From Iodobacter fluviatilis (GTDB lineage Bacteria; Pseudomonadota; Gammaproteobacteria; Burkholderiales; Chitinibacteraceae): DNA of 64,000 nucleotides. This document shows, one piece after another, positions 35,497 through 47,515 of the stretch. Within the stretch, counting starts at the first letter, position 1, and every line of letters starts with the position of its first letter. The stretch spans positions 124,001 to 188,000 of the forward strand of contig NZ_UGHR01000006.1 of the NCBI RefSeq assembly GCF_900451195.1, in the 5' to 3' direction. The notes below the pieces were generated by a model. The model was not told the origin of the DNA and did no database searches. It saw only the letters and a list, made by a program, of their open reading frames with translations. The position numbers and the translations under genes were made by a program.

Positions 35497-38400
35497 ACAG
35501 CGCTAATTTTTTATTACTTATCAGCATTTCTTCAAATGCCGCTGCAGTCACAGGTTTACTAAATAAGAAACCCTGAATTGATGCGGTTTGTGTTTGTTTT
35601 AAAAACGCCAGTTGCTCGCGTGTTTCTACACCTTCTGCCAAGACATCCATTCCCAGCGTTTGCCCTAAGCCAATAATGGCCAATACAATTGCAGCATCAT
35701 TATTATTGCTACAGGCATCTCGTACAAAGCTCTGGTCTATTTTTAGCTTATTAAAAGCAAATTGTTTTAAATAGCTAAGGCTGGAATAACCCGTTCCAAA
35801 ATCATCTAAAGACAGCTTAACGCCAAGCTGTTTAATGCCATGCAGGGTAGACATCACTTGTTTTACTTCCTGCATAATCACCGATTCGGTCACTTCTAAT
35901 TCCAGATGGCGGGCATCTAGCGCGGCATCATTTAAGGCCGAGCTAATAATTTCTAAGAAATTAGCCTGATGTAATTGGTGGGGGGATAAATTAACCGCCA
36001 TATTAATCGGTGCCAAGCCCTTAGATTGCCATGCTGCGGCCTGGCGGCAGGCTTCATGCAAAACCCAATTGCCAATAGGAATAATAAGGCGGCTTTCTTC
36101 CGCAATCGGTATAAATTTGGTGGGTGATATTAGCCCCTGCTTAGGATGATTCCAGCGAATAAGCGCCTCTGCTCCAATAATTGTTCCATCTTTAAGGCTG
36201 AGCTGCGGCTGGTAATAAAGTATAAATTCATTATTAAGCAGCGCGGTGCGCATACTGGTTTCCAGCTCCAGCCTTTCAGAAGCACGGGCATTCATTTCTG
36301 GCGTGAAATATTGAAAATTACTGCGTCCCTGTGCTTTTGCCTGAAACATGGCCACATCGGCGTTGCGAATTAAATCATCAGCTGTTGTGCCGTCTTCCGG
36401 ATAAATACTGATACCAATTGAGGTAGAGGTTGAGAAATGCCCGGCCTCTAATTCAAATGGCTTGGCAAAAGAAGCCAAAATGGCTTCCGCAATTGATCCG
36501 GCAATGAGGGAATGAGAGATATTGGTCAGTACAATGACAAACTCATCGCCGCCTAATCTCGCCAGAATATCGCCTGGGCTAATTAGTTTTTTAAAGCGGT
36601 TCGCCACCTGGGCCAAAACAGCGTCTCCTGCTGCATGGCCAAGGGAATCATTAATCGTTTTAAAACGATCTAAATCTAAAAAGAAAACTGCTAAATTTTG
36701 CTGATTACGCTCAGCTGAGGCAAGCGCCAGCCTGAGCTCATCACGCAGTAAATTGCGATTAGCCAAGCCTGTAACAGAATCGAAATTCGCTAATTCAACA
36801 ATGCGCTCTTGGGCTTCTTTGCGCTCAGTAATATCGGTCATGGTGCCAATAATGCGGGTGGGTTTGCCACTGGAATCAAAGGCGACAAATTTACCGCGCG
36901 ATTGAAACCAGCGGTATTCTCCAGACTGTGTTTTGCGGCGATATTCGCTGATTAATTGCGGGGCTTCCCCTTTTAAATATTGCTGAAAATGGGCAAGCGA
37001 TTGTTCTTTATCATCAGGATGAACCTGTGCCTGCCATTTTTTAAAGCTTTCATCTCCGGGTTTTAAGCCCAGCAGCCTGTCATATTCAGGGCTGGTAATG
37101 GCGGTTTGATCTCCGGTGATCTGCATATCAAATAAGCCTGTATTTGAGGCTTCCAAGGCCAGCCGCAGCTGTTGCTCACTTTTAATAATGGCAAGCTCAG
37201 CAAGACGGCGCTCGGAGATATCCCGGACGACGGCACAATTGAATTCCAGCTTTTTAAAGACAATAAAATTAGAATTGATCTCGGTAGGAATGCTGCTTCC
37301 ATTTCGCGCTTTAAGTGAAATTTCATCTCTTAAATGTTGATGGGTTTTTAATTTTTGCCAGAATTGAAGCCAGTAATCCGGGTTGAATGTGGGGTTAATA
37401 TCGCGCAATTGCATAGCAAGCAGCTCTGATTCGCTATAGCCCAGGCGGGTACATGCAGTGGCATTCACATAGCGGATGCGGCCCAAGGCATCCAGCCAGA
37501 TGGCCATATCCGCACCATGCTCTACGGCAACTTTGGTGAGATAAAGATCTGCTTCAGTTTTTTCTAAACGAGATAGCTGGCGAAATACATAAACGAGTAA
37601 GAGCGCGCCAAAAAGCAGCATGAGAAAAGTAATACCGCCATTCAGCAGGCTTTCATTTTTCCATGAGCGTAATGCTTCGTCTTTATCTATGCCTACTGAA
37701 ATACCAAGATGCCATTGCTCTAGATATCGCCAGCCAAAAATACGTGTCATTTGCTCAACTTGGCTGTGCTCAGTAAAGAGGCCACTTTCTTTACGCGCAA
37801 AATGATCACCAAAAAATTGTTTGCCTGATATATCCCGGCCTACATCACTATCGTTATGCGGAAAGCTGGCAAGAGAAATGCCATCATCCCTGAATAAACG
37901 AATAACAATACCTTTTCTCTGGCTAAGCGATGAATAGAAGCGCTCGAAATAGCTAGGGTTAATGCCTGCAATTAATACGCCATTAAATTGGCCTTGTTTA
38001 TCAATTAAGGGGCGAACCAAGGGAATAATATCGAGATTGCCGCTGGGGTCTGCCTGCTGCTCAGCAATATAAAAGCGTGCCTGTGGCTGCATTTTTGGGG
38101 CGCTAAAGCTCAGAGACTGAGAAATATTATGCTCAGGAGCGGGGTGTTGCAGGGTGGATGCCGTGATATTGCCTTGTGAATCGGCGGCTGCAAAGGTGCT
38201 GAGCTGAGGGTACTGGCTAAGCTGGCGGTTTAAAAATGCGTACAGGCAGGGCTCATTTTTGGCAGCAAGGCAGCTTTGAAAAATATCATCGTTTTGAATT
38301 TTATACAGCCCCTGCAGGCTGTTTTCCATGCTGCGGCTTAAGTGTTCATCAATGGCCCGCGCCATGGTCAGAATTTCTTTTTCGCTGCCGTTTAAAGTGT

Positions 38401-38542
38401 CTTTATAGTCCCGGTAAACAGACCAGCTGACTGCGGCAATCGTGAAAATAAAGATGGAGCTGGAAAGCACAATCAATAAGCGGCGAATCTGCTCAAAAGA
38501 GTGTTCGGCATCGGGAGAGGATGCCGCTTGAGGATGAGACAC
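35495..38542 (-). CDS. membrane c-di-GMP enzyme: Cache-PAS-PAS-GGDEF-EAL
   Basis: Inner-membrane signalling protein of 1,015 residues. A first membrane helix (about 25-45) and a second (about 305-325) bracket a periplasmic dCache-like sensor domain. Two PAS/PAC units follow (about 340-460 and 465-585, ending in [12 protein letters not shown]), then a diguanylate cyclase domain with intact [11 protein letters not shown] (about residue 665) and a phosphodiesterase domain with EALIRWNHP (about 790), [10 protein letters not shown] and KIDQSFV. Both catalytic motifs look intact. The position before GGDEF for a product-inhibition RxxD site reads SPGD, so that site seems absent. It is convergent with the ACBP gene. 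Net direction of activity cannot be told. Confidence 0.92.
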   Translation of the reverse strand: MSHPQAASSPDAEHSFEQIRRLLIVLSSSIFIFTIAAVSWSVYRDYKDTLNGSEKEILTMARAIDEHLSRSMENSLQGLYKIQNDDIFQSCLAAKNEPCLYAFLNRQLSQYPQLSTFAAADSQGNITASTLQHPAPEHNISQSLSFSAPKMQPQARFYIAEQQADPSGNLDIIPLVRPLIDKQGQFNGVLIAGINPSYFERFYSSLSQRKGIVIRLFRDDGISLASFPHNDSDVGRDISGKQFFGDHFARKESGLFTEHSQVEQMTRIFGWRYLEQWHLGISVGIDKDEALRSWKNESLLNGGITFLMLLFGALLLVYVFRQLSRLEKTEADLYLTKVAVEHGADMAIWLDALGRIRYVNATACTRLGYSESELLAMQLRDINPTFNPDYWLQFWQKLKTHQHLRDEISLKARNGSSIPTEINSNFIVFKKLEFNCAVVRDISERRLAELAIIKSEQQLRLALEASNTGLFDMQITGDQTAITSPEYDRLLGLKPGDESFKKWQAQVHPDDKEQSLAHFQQYLKGEAPQLISEYRRKTQSGEYRWFQSRGKFVAFDSSGKPTRIIGTMTDITERKEAQERIVELANFDSVTGLANRNLLRDELRLALASAERNQQNLAVFFLDLDRFKTINDSLGHAAGDAVLAQVANRFKKLISPGDILARLGGDEFVIVLTNISHSLIAGSIAEAILASFAKPFELEAGHFSTSTSIGISIYPEDGTTADDLIRNADVAMFQAKAQGRSNFQYFTPEMNARASERLELETSMRTALLNNEFILYYQPQLSLKDGTIIGAEALIRWNHPKQGLISPTKFIPIAEESRLIIPIGNWVLHEACRQAAAWQSKGLAPINMAVNLSPHQLHQANFLEIISSALNDAALDARHLELEVTESVIMQEVKQVMSTLHGIKQLGVKLSLDDFGTGYSSLSYLKQFAFNKLKIDQSFVRDACSNNNDAAIVLAIIGLGQTLGMDVLAEGVETREQLAFLKQTQTASIQGFLFSKPVTAAAFEEMLISNKKLAL

Positions 38543-38782
38543 ACAGTCACCTTAAATAAAGACAAAATAAAAATTAAAGCGCTGAGCTTAAGGGGGAAAT
38601 CGCGGCACATTATCCCATCGACTAAAACAGGCTTAATGTAATGTGATCTACTTAAGCTTGGGCTGGGTAATGACTTTGTTATAGGCAATATAAATCAGCC
38701 TGTGCAGGGCAGACGGAGCCAGCGCGCTGTGCGCTAGTCCTTTTGAATTTGCTGATGCAGCCAGCGCAGTGCGCCGGCTTGT

Positions 38783-39718
38783 TTAGTGGCTGAGCACGGC
38801 GGGTAGCTGGTAATCGCCACTGATTCTGGCGGCTGCCAGCTCGGCACTTTTTCTGTCTGGGTAGGGGCCAAGCCTTACCCGGTGAAGCTGGCCTATGGTC
38901 TGAATCAGCAGCTTGTTTGAGTCGCTGTCCAGCTGGCTGGATAAGTGATTGCGGAAGTTTTCGGCATTGGCTAAAGAGCCAAATGCGCCCAGTTGCAAGT
39001 AGATTACGCCATTACCCGCATCGGCCAAGGGAATGCTGACGGGTTTGGGTTTGGCTGCAATTACGGGCTGAACAGCTGCGGCCACACTGCCCGGTGTGTC
39101 GCTGGCGAGTAAGCTTTCAACCTCTACTTCGGCGCTGCCTTCCATGGTATAGCCTAAACGGCAGGCGGCAAGAAAAGACAAATCCATCACACGGCCATGC
39201 AAAAACGGCCCTCTATCATTGACGCGCACAATAATGCTGCGGCCATTTTTGACATTGGTGACACGGGCATAAGATGGAATAGGCAGCGTAGGGTGTGCTG
39301 CGGTAATGGCAAACATATCGTAAATCTCACCGGTCGATGTTTTTTGCCCGTGAAATTTTCGCCCGTACCATGATGCTGTACCGCGTTGTTTTAATTCGCC
39401 AGGCCGTGGCAGCGGGGTGAAATTCTGCCCTAGCACGGTATAAGGATTATTTGCCCAGCGGTGCAGGGGCTCCCAGCGTGGCAAAGGCTCGGGGATCTGA
39501 TCTATCCCTGATGGAAATGAATCCATCGGGCCATCGTCTTTGTAAAAAGCCCCACCCCCTTTGGCCGAGTAGTTGCAGCTGTACTGCGGCGGCGTAGTCG
39601 GGCCCGGAGGTAAATTAACCGGCAAGGGTTTGCTTGTCTGGGCAGGAGGCAGAGGTGTAGTGCTGCAAGCCGCCAGCAAGAGCGCAGCAATCAGCGGTGA
39701 GTAATGTGTCAGCTTCAT
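38783..39718 (-). CDS. rlpA: septal-ring lipoprotein / lytic transglycosylase RlpA
   Basis: Outer-membrane lipoprotein of 311 residues. The lipobox is LLAACST (Cys18 or so). The double-psi beta-barrel domain (about 110-205) has GTASWYGRKFHGQKTSTGE and IVRVNDRGPFLHGRVMDLS, with the residues used for cleavage of denuded glycan strands in Pseudomonas RlpA. A SPOR domain for peptidoglycan binding fills about the last 75 residues (VIYLQLGAFGSLANAENF). It overlaps rodA by 4 bases and is last in the elongation cluster. The ~240 bases between it and the c-di-GMP gene hold no gene. Confidence 0.93.
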   Translation of the reverse strand: MKLTHYSPLIAALLLAACSTTPLPPAQTSKPLPVNLPPGPTTPPQYSCNYSAKGGGAFYKDDGPMDSFPSGIDQIPEPLPRWEPLHRWANNPYTVLGQNFTPLPRPGELKQRGTASWYGRKFHGQKTSTGEIYDMFAITAAHPTLPIPSYARVTNVKNGRSIIVRVNDRGPFLHGRVMDLSFLAACRLGYTMEGSAEVEVESLLASDTPGSVAAAVQPVIAAKPKPVSIPLADAGNGVIYLQLGAFGSLANAENFRNHLSSQLDSDSNKLLIQTIGQLHRVRLGPYPDRKSAELAAARISGDYQLPAVLSH

Positions 39719-40827
39719 GATTTCATCAACTTACGATCACCCTGCACACTCATTAAAAGGCCAAAGCCGGTCAGCAGCGACACCATCGATGTGCCGCCAT
39801 AAGAGACCAGTGGCAGCGGAACGCCCACCACGGGCAGAATCCCGGAAACCATGCCCATATTAACGAAGGCGTAGGTAAAAAATGTCAGCGTAATCGCCCC
39901 GGCTAATAAACGCCCAAACAAGGTTGAGGCGTTATTGGCGATAATTAAGCCGCGGCCAATCAGCAGCAAATATAAAATTAATAGGATGGCATTACCCAAA
40001 AGGCCAAATTCCTCACCAAACACTGCAAAGATAAAGTCCGTAGTGCGTTCTGGAATAAAATCTAGATGGGTTTGTGTGCCGTTCAGCCAGCCTTTACCTA
40101 AGATTCCGCCCGAGCCAATTGCAATCGTTCCCTGAATAATATGGTAGCCAGCACCCAGCGGATCTTGCATGGGATCAAGCATGGTGGCAACACGGCGGCA
40201 TTGGTATTCGTGCAGAATATTAATGCAGGAGTTCCAGTGCATGACTACATAGGCCAGCCCGCCGCCTGCAGCCCCCATCAGGCCGATAAACTTCCACGAT
40301 AAGCCGGCAAAAAACAGCACATAAAAGCCAGATGATGCAATCAGCAGGCTGGTGCCTAGATCGGGTTGTTTCATGATCAGGCCAACCGGCACAATCATCA
40401 GCATGGCCGCAAACAGGTAGTGTTTCCAGCGGATGCTGGTTTCAAAGTGATGAAAATACCATGCCAACATCATAGGCAAGGCCAGCTTCATCAGCTCTGA
40501 AGGCTGAATTTTTGTGACCCCAATATGCAGCCAGCGCCGTGCGCCGTGGCTGATATCACCAAAGAGCGCCACGGCAATCAGCAGCAGTAAACCCACCACA
40601 TAAGCAGGTACAGCGAGGCGGATCAGGGTTTGTTGAGAAGTATTGGCGACCAGCCACATCACCGTCAGGGCGATACCCATAAAGGTGATTTTGTTGATGA
40701 TCATGTCCAGATCGCGATTGGACGCAGAAAACAACAAAATCGTGGAAAGAATAAGCACCAAAATGGTGAATAGTAAAAGCCAGGGATCAATTGGCCGGAT
40801 AAAGCGGCCCCAAAGATGCTTAATCAC
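39715..40827 (-). CDS. rodA: rod-shape peptidoglycan polymerase RodA
   Basis: SEDS-family glycosyltransferase of 370 residues with about ten membrane helices. It polymerises lipid II in the elongasome together with PBP2. Characteristic segments are RRWLHIGVTKIQPSELMKLA, MKQPDLGTSLL, GTIAIGSGGILGKGWLNGTQ, the catalytic-region FIPERTTDFIFAVFGEEFGL, and the C-terminal PLPLVSYGGTSMV. It overlaps mrdA by 8 bases and rlpA by 4, so the group is one translationally coupled operon. Confidence 0.96.
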   Translation of the reverse strand: MIKHLWGRFIRPIDPWLLLFTILVLILSTILLFSASNRDLDMIINKITFMGIALTVMWLVANTSQQTLIRLAVPAYVVGLLLLIAVALFGDISHGARRWLHIGVTKIQPSELMKLALPMMLAWYFHHFETSIRWKHYLFAAMLMIVPVGLIMKQPDLGTSLLIASSGFYVLFFAGLSWKFIGLMGAAGGGLAYVVMHWNSCINILHEYQCRRVATMLDPMQDPLGAGYHIIQGTIAIGSGGILGKGWLNGTQTHLDFIPERTTDFIFAVFGEEFGLLGNAILLILYLLLIGRGLIIANNASTLFGRLLAGAITLTFFTYAFVNMGMVSGILPVVGVPLPLVSYGGTSMVSLLTGFGLLMSVQGDRKLMKS

Positions 40828-42742
40828 CGATGATCTCCTCTGTACTGCTTGCTGCCTGAGGAGCAGCGCTGCTGGCTGCTGCTTTGGGGATGGCAGGCAT
40901 TTTACCGTTCAGATAAAAATCCAGCGCCTGTCTTGCAATCGGAGCTGCTGCCTGCGCGCCAAAGCCCCCGTTTTCTACAATAACGGCGAGCGCAATTGTC
41001 GGCTTGTCAGCAGGGGCAAACACAATAAACCAAGAGTGATCACGTAAACGTTCGCTGATGTTTTTATTGTATTTACTGCCTTTCAGGCTATATACCTGCG
41101 CCGTACCCGTTTTACCTGCAGCAATATAATTAGCACCAGCAAAAGTACGTGCGCCTGTTCCTTCGCGGATCACCCCTTCCATACCTCGGATAACCCTCTC
41201 TACATTTTCACTTTTCCAGCTCATGGTTTTAACGGGCTGTGGCTCTACAACTTTTACAATCCCTGTGATGGGATCAATGATTTTGCCTACGGCGTGCGGG
41301 CGGAACATTACGCCCCGGTTGGCCAGTGTGGCGGTTGCATGCGCCATTTGCATCGGCGTGTAGCTGTTATAGCCTTGGCCAATCCCGATCGAAACGGTTT
41401 CGCCTGAATACCATTTTTGCGTGGCGGGCGTTTTAAAGCGTTTTTTCTTCCATTCCGGGCTGGGCAAAACGCCAGGGCGTTCGCCATTCAGGTCTACTCC
41501 GGTTGGGCTGCCAAAATCAAGCGTGCTCATAAATCTAGCGATATTGTCGATGCCCATTTGTACGGCAAGTTGGTAGAAATAGGTGTCGCTGGATACCACA
41601 ATCGAGCGGTCAAAGCTCATTGAGCCATAACCACCCGCATGTGAATCCCGGAATTTATTATTGCCATACATAAAATAGCCGGGATCGCTAATGGTTTGCC
41701 GTGTCAGCGGGAAATCCCCTTCGAGGGCCGCTAAGGCCATAAAGGGTTTAAAGGTTGATCCCGGAGGATATTCGCCGCGAATCGCCCGGTTGAGCAAAGG
41801 CTTATCAATCGAGGTATTGAGCTCATTCCAGTTTAATGGATCAATGCCATCTACAAATAAATTGGGATCAAAGCCTGGCTTGGAAACCATAGCTAATAAG
41901 CCGCCGGTTTTAGGATCAATTGCCACTAATGAGCCGCGGCGCTTATCAAATAAATCTTCTACTACTTTTTGCAATTTAATATCGACAGACAGCGTGAGAT
42001 CACTGCCGGGCACAGGCGGCGTGCGGCGTAAAGTGCGCACGGCGCGTCCGCCAGAATCAATTTCTACTTCTTCAAAGCCGGTTTTGCCATGCAATTGCTG
42101 CTCGTAGCTTTGCTCAATGCCAATTTTGCCTAAATGATCGGTGCCACGGTAATTGGCCGCCACTCCGTCTTCATCGAGTTGCTCTAAATCTTTAGTATTA
42201 ATCCGGCCAATATAGCCAATCAAATGGCTGGCGATTTCGCCTAATGGGTAATGTCTGAATAAACGCGCTTTAATTTCTACGCCGGGAAAACGGTAGCTAT
42301 TGGCGGCAAATCGGGCGACTTCTTCATCACTTAAACGGGTGCGGATAGGCAGCGTTTCAAAATCACGTGTTTCATCGCGCAGCTTTTTAAAACGGCGTTT
42401 ATCTTTGGCGGTGATTTCAATAATGCTGGACAGCTGCTCGATTGTTTCGTCTAGATTAGCCTGTTTGGAAGGGGTGATTTCCAGCGTATAAGCAGAAAAA
42501 TTATGCGCCAGAATAACGCCGTTTCTGTCCCGGATAATGCCTCGCGATGGCGGAATCGGCACGAGAGAAATTCGGTTTTGTTCGGCCAGCGTCATGTATT
42601 TATCATGCTGAACGGCTTGCAGCCAAAAAAAACGGCCAAACAGCAGTGAAAAAAGAGATAAAACAAAAAGAGCAGCCGCGATGATTCGCAGCTGGAAAGC
42701 GTAACGCTCTCGATGCTGATTTTTAAGTTCGCCGCGGCTCAT
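40820..42742 (-). CDS. mrdA: penicillin-binding protein 2 (elongation transpeptidase)
   Basis: Class B PBP of 640 residues, partner of RodA. A single N-terminal membrane helix (about 18-40) is followed by a dimerisation/pedestal domain and a transpeptidase domain. Active-site motifs are SxxK in PPGSTFKPFMALAAL (nucleophile Ser), SSD in VVSSDTYFYQL and KTG in AAGKTGTAQVY. The ~35 C-terminal residues are an Ala/Ser-rich tail. It overlaps mreD by 4 bases and rodA by 8. Confidence 0.96.
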   Translation of the reverse strand: MSRGELKNQHRERYAFQLRIIAAALFVLSLFSLLFGRFFWLQAVQHDKYMTLAEQNRISLVPIPPSRGIIRDRNGVILAHNFSAYTLEITPSKQANLDETIEQLSSIIEITAKDKRRFKKLRDETRDFETLPIRTRLSDEEVARFAANSYRFPGVEIKARLFRHYPLGEIASHLIGYIGRINTKDLEQLDEDGVAANYRGTDHLGKIGIEQSYEQQLHGKTGFEEVEIDSGGRAVRTLRRTPPVPGSDLTLSVDIKLQKVVEDLFDKRRGSLVAIDPKTGGLLAMVSKPGFDPNLFVDGIDPLNWNELNTSIDKPLLNRAIRGEYPPGSTFKPFMALAALEGDFPLTRQTISDPGYFMYGNNKFRDSHAGGYGSMSFDRSIVVSSDTYFYQLAVQMGIDNIARFMSTLDFGSPTGVDLNGERPGVLPSPEWKKKRFKTPATQKWYSGETVSIGIGQGYNSYTPMQMAHATATLANRGVMFRPHAVGKIIDPITGIVKVVEPQPVKTMSWKSENVERVIRGMEGVIREGTGARTFAGANYIAAGKTGTAQVYSLKGSKYNKNISERLRDHSWFIVFAPADKPTIALAVIVENGGFGAQAAAPIARQALDFYLNGKMPAIPKAAASSAAPQAASSTEEIIGD

Positions 42743-43245
42743 AGTTCTTCAGTCGTCGGTCTGCGTTGATGAGAGAGCAGAATATTGGAAAGCGGGGGCC
42801 AGATAAATGCAGCCACAAAGCAACCTGCAAAATAAGCCCAGCCAGGAAAGGGTGCGCCCATCGCGGTACGCAGGGCCAACATCAGCGCTTGCCCGGACAG
42901 CATCAGTGCCAAGGCAACAAAAGCCTGCTGCCAAAATGGGAAAACAGCCAGCTGGCGCTGACGTGCAAGTGTCAGGTAGGCGATGACGGTATAGGCCAGA
43001 GCATGCTGGCCAAGAATATTCCCGTCGGCCACATCCATTAAGAGCCCCAGAAAAAAGGCCCAGCCCACACCCACGCGGCGGGGCTGGTTGAGCGACCAGT
43101 AGATAATAAATAATGCGACAAAATCCGGTGCAAAGCCGATCAACCCTGCCTGCCAAGGCAAAAGATTAATGGCAAGCGAAAGAACAAAGGTCAGCAGGAT
43201 GAAACCACTGCTGACTGGGCGAAGTAATTGACGTGAAACAGGCAT
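42739..43245 (-). CDS. mreD: rod-shape-determining protein MreD
   Basis: Inner-membrane protein of 168 residues with five or six hydrophobic segments, part of the MreBCD complex that guides the elongasome. Family features are the N-terminal basic SRQLLRPVSSGFILLTF, the QPRRVGVGWAFFLGLLMD loop with its following DVADG, and GQHALAYTVIAYL. It sits between mreC (touching by one base) and mrdA (4-base overlap). Confidence 0.93.
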   Translation of the reverse strand: MPVSRQLLRPVSSGFILLTFVLSLAINLLPWQAGLIGFAPDFVALFIIYWSLNQPRRVGVGWAFFLGLLMDVADGNILGQHALAYTVIAYLTLARQRQLAVFPFWQQAFVALALMLSGQALMLALRTAMGAPFPGWAYFAGCFVAAFIWPPLSNILLSHQRRPTTEEL

Positions 43246-44135
43246 TAGCGACCCTTCTTTTTCTTGGCCCCAGCCGTTTCTGAAGCATTGGCTGGATAAG
43301 GGGCAGCGGCTTGATTGTGATCTAAAATAAGTAAGAAGCGATGTTGCTCAATACCAGCCAGAGGGGTGCAATAAATGCGGGCAAAGGCATTGCCGGTATT
43401 GCGTTCAATTTTTTGCACTTTGGCTACCGGTAATCCTGGCGGATATAAACCATCAATACCCGAAGTAATCAGAATATCGCCTTCTTTAATTTCTGAATTA
43501 GACGACATATTGCGAATTTCAAGCGGTAAACCGCGCCCCATTCCATAAATCACCGTACGCAACTGATTGCGCTCGATTTGCACGGGCACCATATGATTAC
43601 GGTCAGAAATCAGCCGCACTTCGCTGGTCATCGATTGCACCCGGACCACCTGGCCCACCACACCGCTGGCATCCACAACAATCTGCCCTTCACTGATCTT
43701 CGCTCTTTCACCCCGATCAACAATCAGGCGAGCGGTAAACGGATCACGGCCGTTGTAGAGGATTTCTGTTAGCTGGCTGGGTTGGCTGGCCTGAACACTA
43801 TTGAGTTGCCTCAGGCGGGCGTTTTCAGCTTCTAGCGATTTTAATTTCATCGCATTGACACTGGCTAAGAGCTGGGCATCGTGCAGCTTACGGTTTTCTC
43901 CCAGTAGCTCAGCTTGTCTTGATAAAAAGGTGCTGGTGTCTCTGAGTACCTCGAATGGCGCGGTGACAAGCCATTGCAAAGGGTAAAGCAGGATAGAGAG
44001 CTGCTGGCGGACAGGCCCGAGCATCTGATAGTTGGCGTCCCCTACTATCAAACTAACAGACAGGACAGAAAACAGGAAAAACCGCGTCAGCGGTTTAGGT
44101 CCCTGCTTAAAAAAGGCGGGCTGAGAGGCTTGCAT
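43245..44135 (-). CDS. mreC: rod-shape-determining protein MreC
   Basis: Bitopic inner-membrane protein of 296 residues. One N-terminal helix (about 18-35), a coiled-coil stretch (about 70-110: ENRKLHDAQLL to ENARLRQLN), then two periplasmic beta domains (GRDPFTARLIVDRG, DASGVVGQVVRV, GILITSGIDGLYPPGLPVA-like region). It links cytoplasmic MreB to PBP2 and RodA. The basic tail ends in GAKKKKGR. A 122-base gap with a hairpin separates it from mreB. Confidence 0.95.
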   Translation of the reverse strand: MQASQPAFFKQGPKPLTRFFLFSVLSVSLIVGDANYQMLGPVRQQLSILLYPLQWLVTAPFEVLRDTSTFLSRQAELLGENRKLHDAQLLASVNAMKLKSLEAENARLRQLNSVQASQPSQLTEILYNGRDPFTARLIVDRGERAKISEGQIVVDASGVVGQVVRVQSMTSEVRLISDRNHMVPVQIERNQLRTVIYGMGRGLPLEIRNMSSNSEIKEGDILITSGIDGLYPPGLPVAKVQKIERNTGNAFARIYCTPLAGIEQHRFLLILDHNQAAAPYPANASETAGAKKKKGR

Positions 44136-44177
44136 GAAAGACGGCCGATGTTTCTCAAAAGCTAAGTAAAACGCAAA

Positions 44178-44199
44178 CCACCTCTTTAAGCGGGTGGCC
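44178..44199 (-). terminator. hairpin between mreB and mreC, possible attenuator
   Basis: Read on the minus strand, CCACC-N10-or-11-GGTGG is followed by TTTGCGTTTT. It is weak for a terminator and more likely trims expression of mreCD and downstream genes relative to mreB. Confidence 0.4.
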
Positions 44200-44257
44200 T
44201 GCGTGTGTTTTATCGCAAATCGTTATTTCATACGACTTGCCGCCTCACGATGAGCGC

Positions 44258-45725
<1,468 letters not shown>

Positions 45726-46013
45726 ATGTCCCTGTCTATTGAAGATGTAGCGCGCATCGCCCGCTTGTCCCGCATCGCGGTGACGGGTGATGAATTAGCG
45801 GCTACCCAAGGCCAGTTAAACCAAATTCTTACTTTGATTGAAGAAATGCGTGCCGTCGATACCACAGGTATCGAGCCGATGGCGCATGCGCAGGATGTGA
45901 TGCTGCGTTTGCGTGATGATGTTGCGCGGGAGCCCGATCGTCGCGAGGCATGGCAGGCGGTGGCTCCGGCGGTTGAGGCTGGTTTATATCTTGTTCCGCA
46001 AGTCATTGAGTGA
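45726..46013 (+). CDS. gatC: Asp-tRNA(Asn)/Glu-tRNA(Gln) amidotransferase subunit C
   Basis: Small subunit of 95 residues that stabilises GatA in the transamidation complex, which makes Gln-tRNA(Gln) and/or Asn-tRNA(Asn) from misacylated precursors. Family motifs are [17 protein letters not shown], the [21 protein letters not shown] segment and the conserved LRDDVARE near the C-terminus. The ATG at 45726 begins [14 protein letters not shown], the usual start; upstream in-frame codons from 45654 are not family-like. It heads gatCAB. Confidence 0.95.
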   Translation: MSLSIEDVARIARLSRIAVTGDELAATQGQLNQILTLIEEMRAVDTTGIEPMAHAQDVMLRLRDDVAREPDRREAWQAVAPAVEAGLYLVPQVIE

Positions 46014-46042
46014 GGGGCTGGGTTGATCCCTGCTAAAAAATA

Positions 46043-47494
46043 ATGATAGAAAAATCAGTAAAACAACTGTCGGCAATGCTGACAGCTAAAGAAATTTCTG
46101 CCGTAGAAATGGCCAGCGAATATCTGGCCCGTGCCAAGGCCCTCAATGGCGAGCTGAATGCCTTTATTACGCTGGATGAAGACAAAACCCTAGCCGAAGC
46201 AAAAGCCGCCGATGTTATGCTGGCTGGCAGCACTGCTGGGCCGTTGACGGGTGTACCGATTGCGCAAAAAGATATTTTTTGTCAGCAGGGCTGGAAAACC
46301 ACCTGCGGCTCCAAAATGCTGGATAACTTTGTTGCGCCTTACGACGCCAATGTGATCGAGCTTTGCCGTAAAGCGGGTTTGGTGAGCTTAGGTCGCACCA
46401 ATATGGACGAGTTTGCGATGGGCTCATCCAATGAAAACAGTTTTTACGGTGCGGTCAAAAATCCTTGGGATAAGCTGGCTGTGCCGGGTGGCTCATCGGG
46501 TGGCTCGGCTGCTGCTGTTGCTGCGCGTCTGGCCCCGATTGCCACGGCAACAGATACCGGAGGGTCGATTCGTCAGCCTGCGGCATTTTGCGGCGTAACG
46601 GGGATTAAGCCTACTTACGGTATTGTGAGCCGCTTTGGCATGATTGCTTTCGCTAGCTCCCTTGATCAGGGCGGCCCGATCGGCAAAAGTGCCGAAGACT
46701 GCGCTTTGCTTCTGAATGTAATGGCGGGCTATGACGAGCGTGATTCCACCTCGCTGGAGCATGCCAAAGAAGATTACAGCCGCGATTTAAACGCGCCGCT
46801 GGCAGGTTTAAGAATTGGTTTGCCTAAGGAGTACTTTGCCGAAGGCTTGGCCAGCGATGTGGCTGCCGCCGTCGATGCCGCCATCAGCGAATATAAAAAG
46901 CTGGGCGCGACGATTGTTGAAGTCAGCTTACCCAATACCAAGCTGTCGATTCCTGCCTATTACGTGATTGCCCCTGCAGAAGCTTCCAGTAATCTGAGCC
47001 GCTTTGACGGCGTGCGTTATGGACACCGCGCTGCGGAATACTCAGGTCTTGCGGATATGTACGAGAAAAGCCGTGCTGAAGGCTTTGGTGCAGAAGTTAA
47101 ACGCCGCATCCTCACAGGTACGTATGTGCTGAGTCATGGTTATTACGATGCTTACTACCTGCAAGCACAAAAGATCCGCCGCATTATCGCCAATGACTTC
47201 CAGGCTGCTTTTGAGCATTGCGATCTGATTGCAGGGCCGGTTGCGCCAACGGCCGCATGGAATCTGGGCGAGAAAAATGCCGACCCAACGGCGATGTACT
47301 TGGAAGACATCTACACGCTGGCTGTGAATCTGGCTGGCTTGCCAGGTATGAGCCTGCCAGCAGGCTTTGCCGCAAATGGCCGCCCGGTTGGCTTGCAGCT
47401 GATTGGTAATTATTTCTCAGAAGCCAAAATGCTGAATGCGGCGCATCAGTTGCAGCAAGTTACCGACTGGCACACCCGTGCGCCCAGCCTTTAA
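46043..47494 (+). CDS. gatA: Asp/Glu-tRNA amidotransferase subunit A
   Basis: Amidase-signature enzyme of 483 residues that releases ammonia from glutamine for transamidation. The Ser-cis-Ser-Lys triad is visible: Lys in [13 protein letters not shown], cis-Ser in [17 protein letters not shown] and nucleophile Ser in [15 protein letters not shown]. Other conserved parts are [17 protein letters not shown] and [19 protein letters not shown]. It lies between gatC (29-base gap) and gatB (21-base gap). Confidence 0.97.
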   Translation: MIEKSVKQLSAMLTAKEISAVEMASEYLARAKALNGELNAFITLDEDKTLAEAKAADVMLAGSTAGPLTGVPIAQKDIFCQQGWKTTCGSKMLDNFVAPYDANVIELCRKAGLVSLGRTNMDEFAMGSSNENSFYGAVKNPWDKLAVPGGSSGGSAAAVAARLAPIATATDTGGSIRQPAAFCGVTGIKPTYGIVSRFGMIAFASSLDQGGPIGKSAEDCALLLNVMAGYDERDSTSLEHAKEDYSRDLNAPLAGLRIGLPKEYFAEGLASDVAAAVDAAISEYKKLGATIVEVSLPNTKLSIPAYYVIAPAEASSNLSRFDGVRYGHRAAEYSGLADMYEKSRAEGFGAEVKRRILTGTYVLSHGYYDAYYLQAQKIRRIIANDFQAAFEHCDLIAGPVAPTAAWNLGEKNADPTAMYLEDIYTLAVNLAGLPGMSLPAGFAANGRPVGLQLIGNYFSEAKMLNAAHQLQQVTDWHTRAPSL

Positions 47495-47515
47495 GCAGCC
47501 ATAGGAATCACCAAA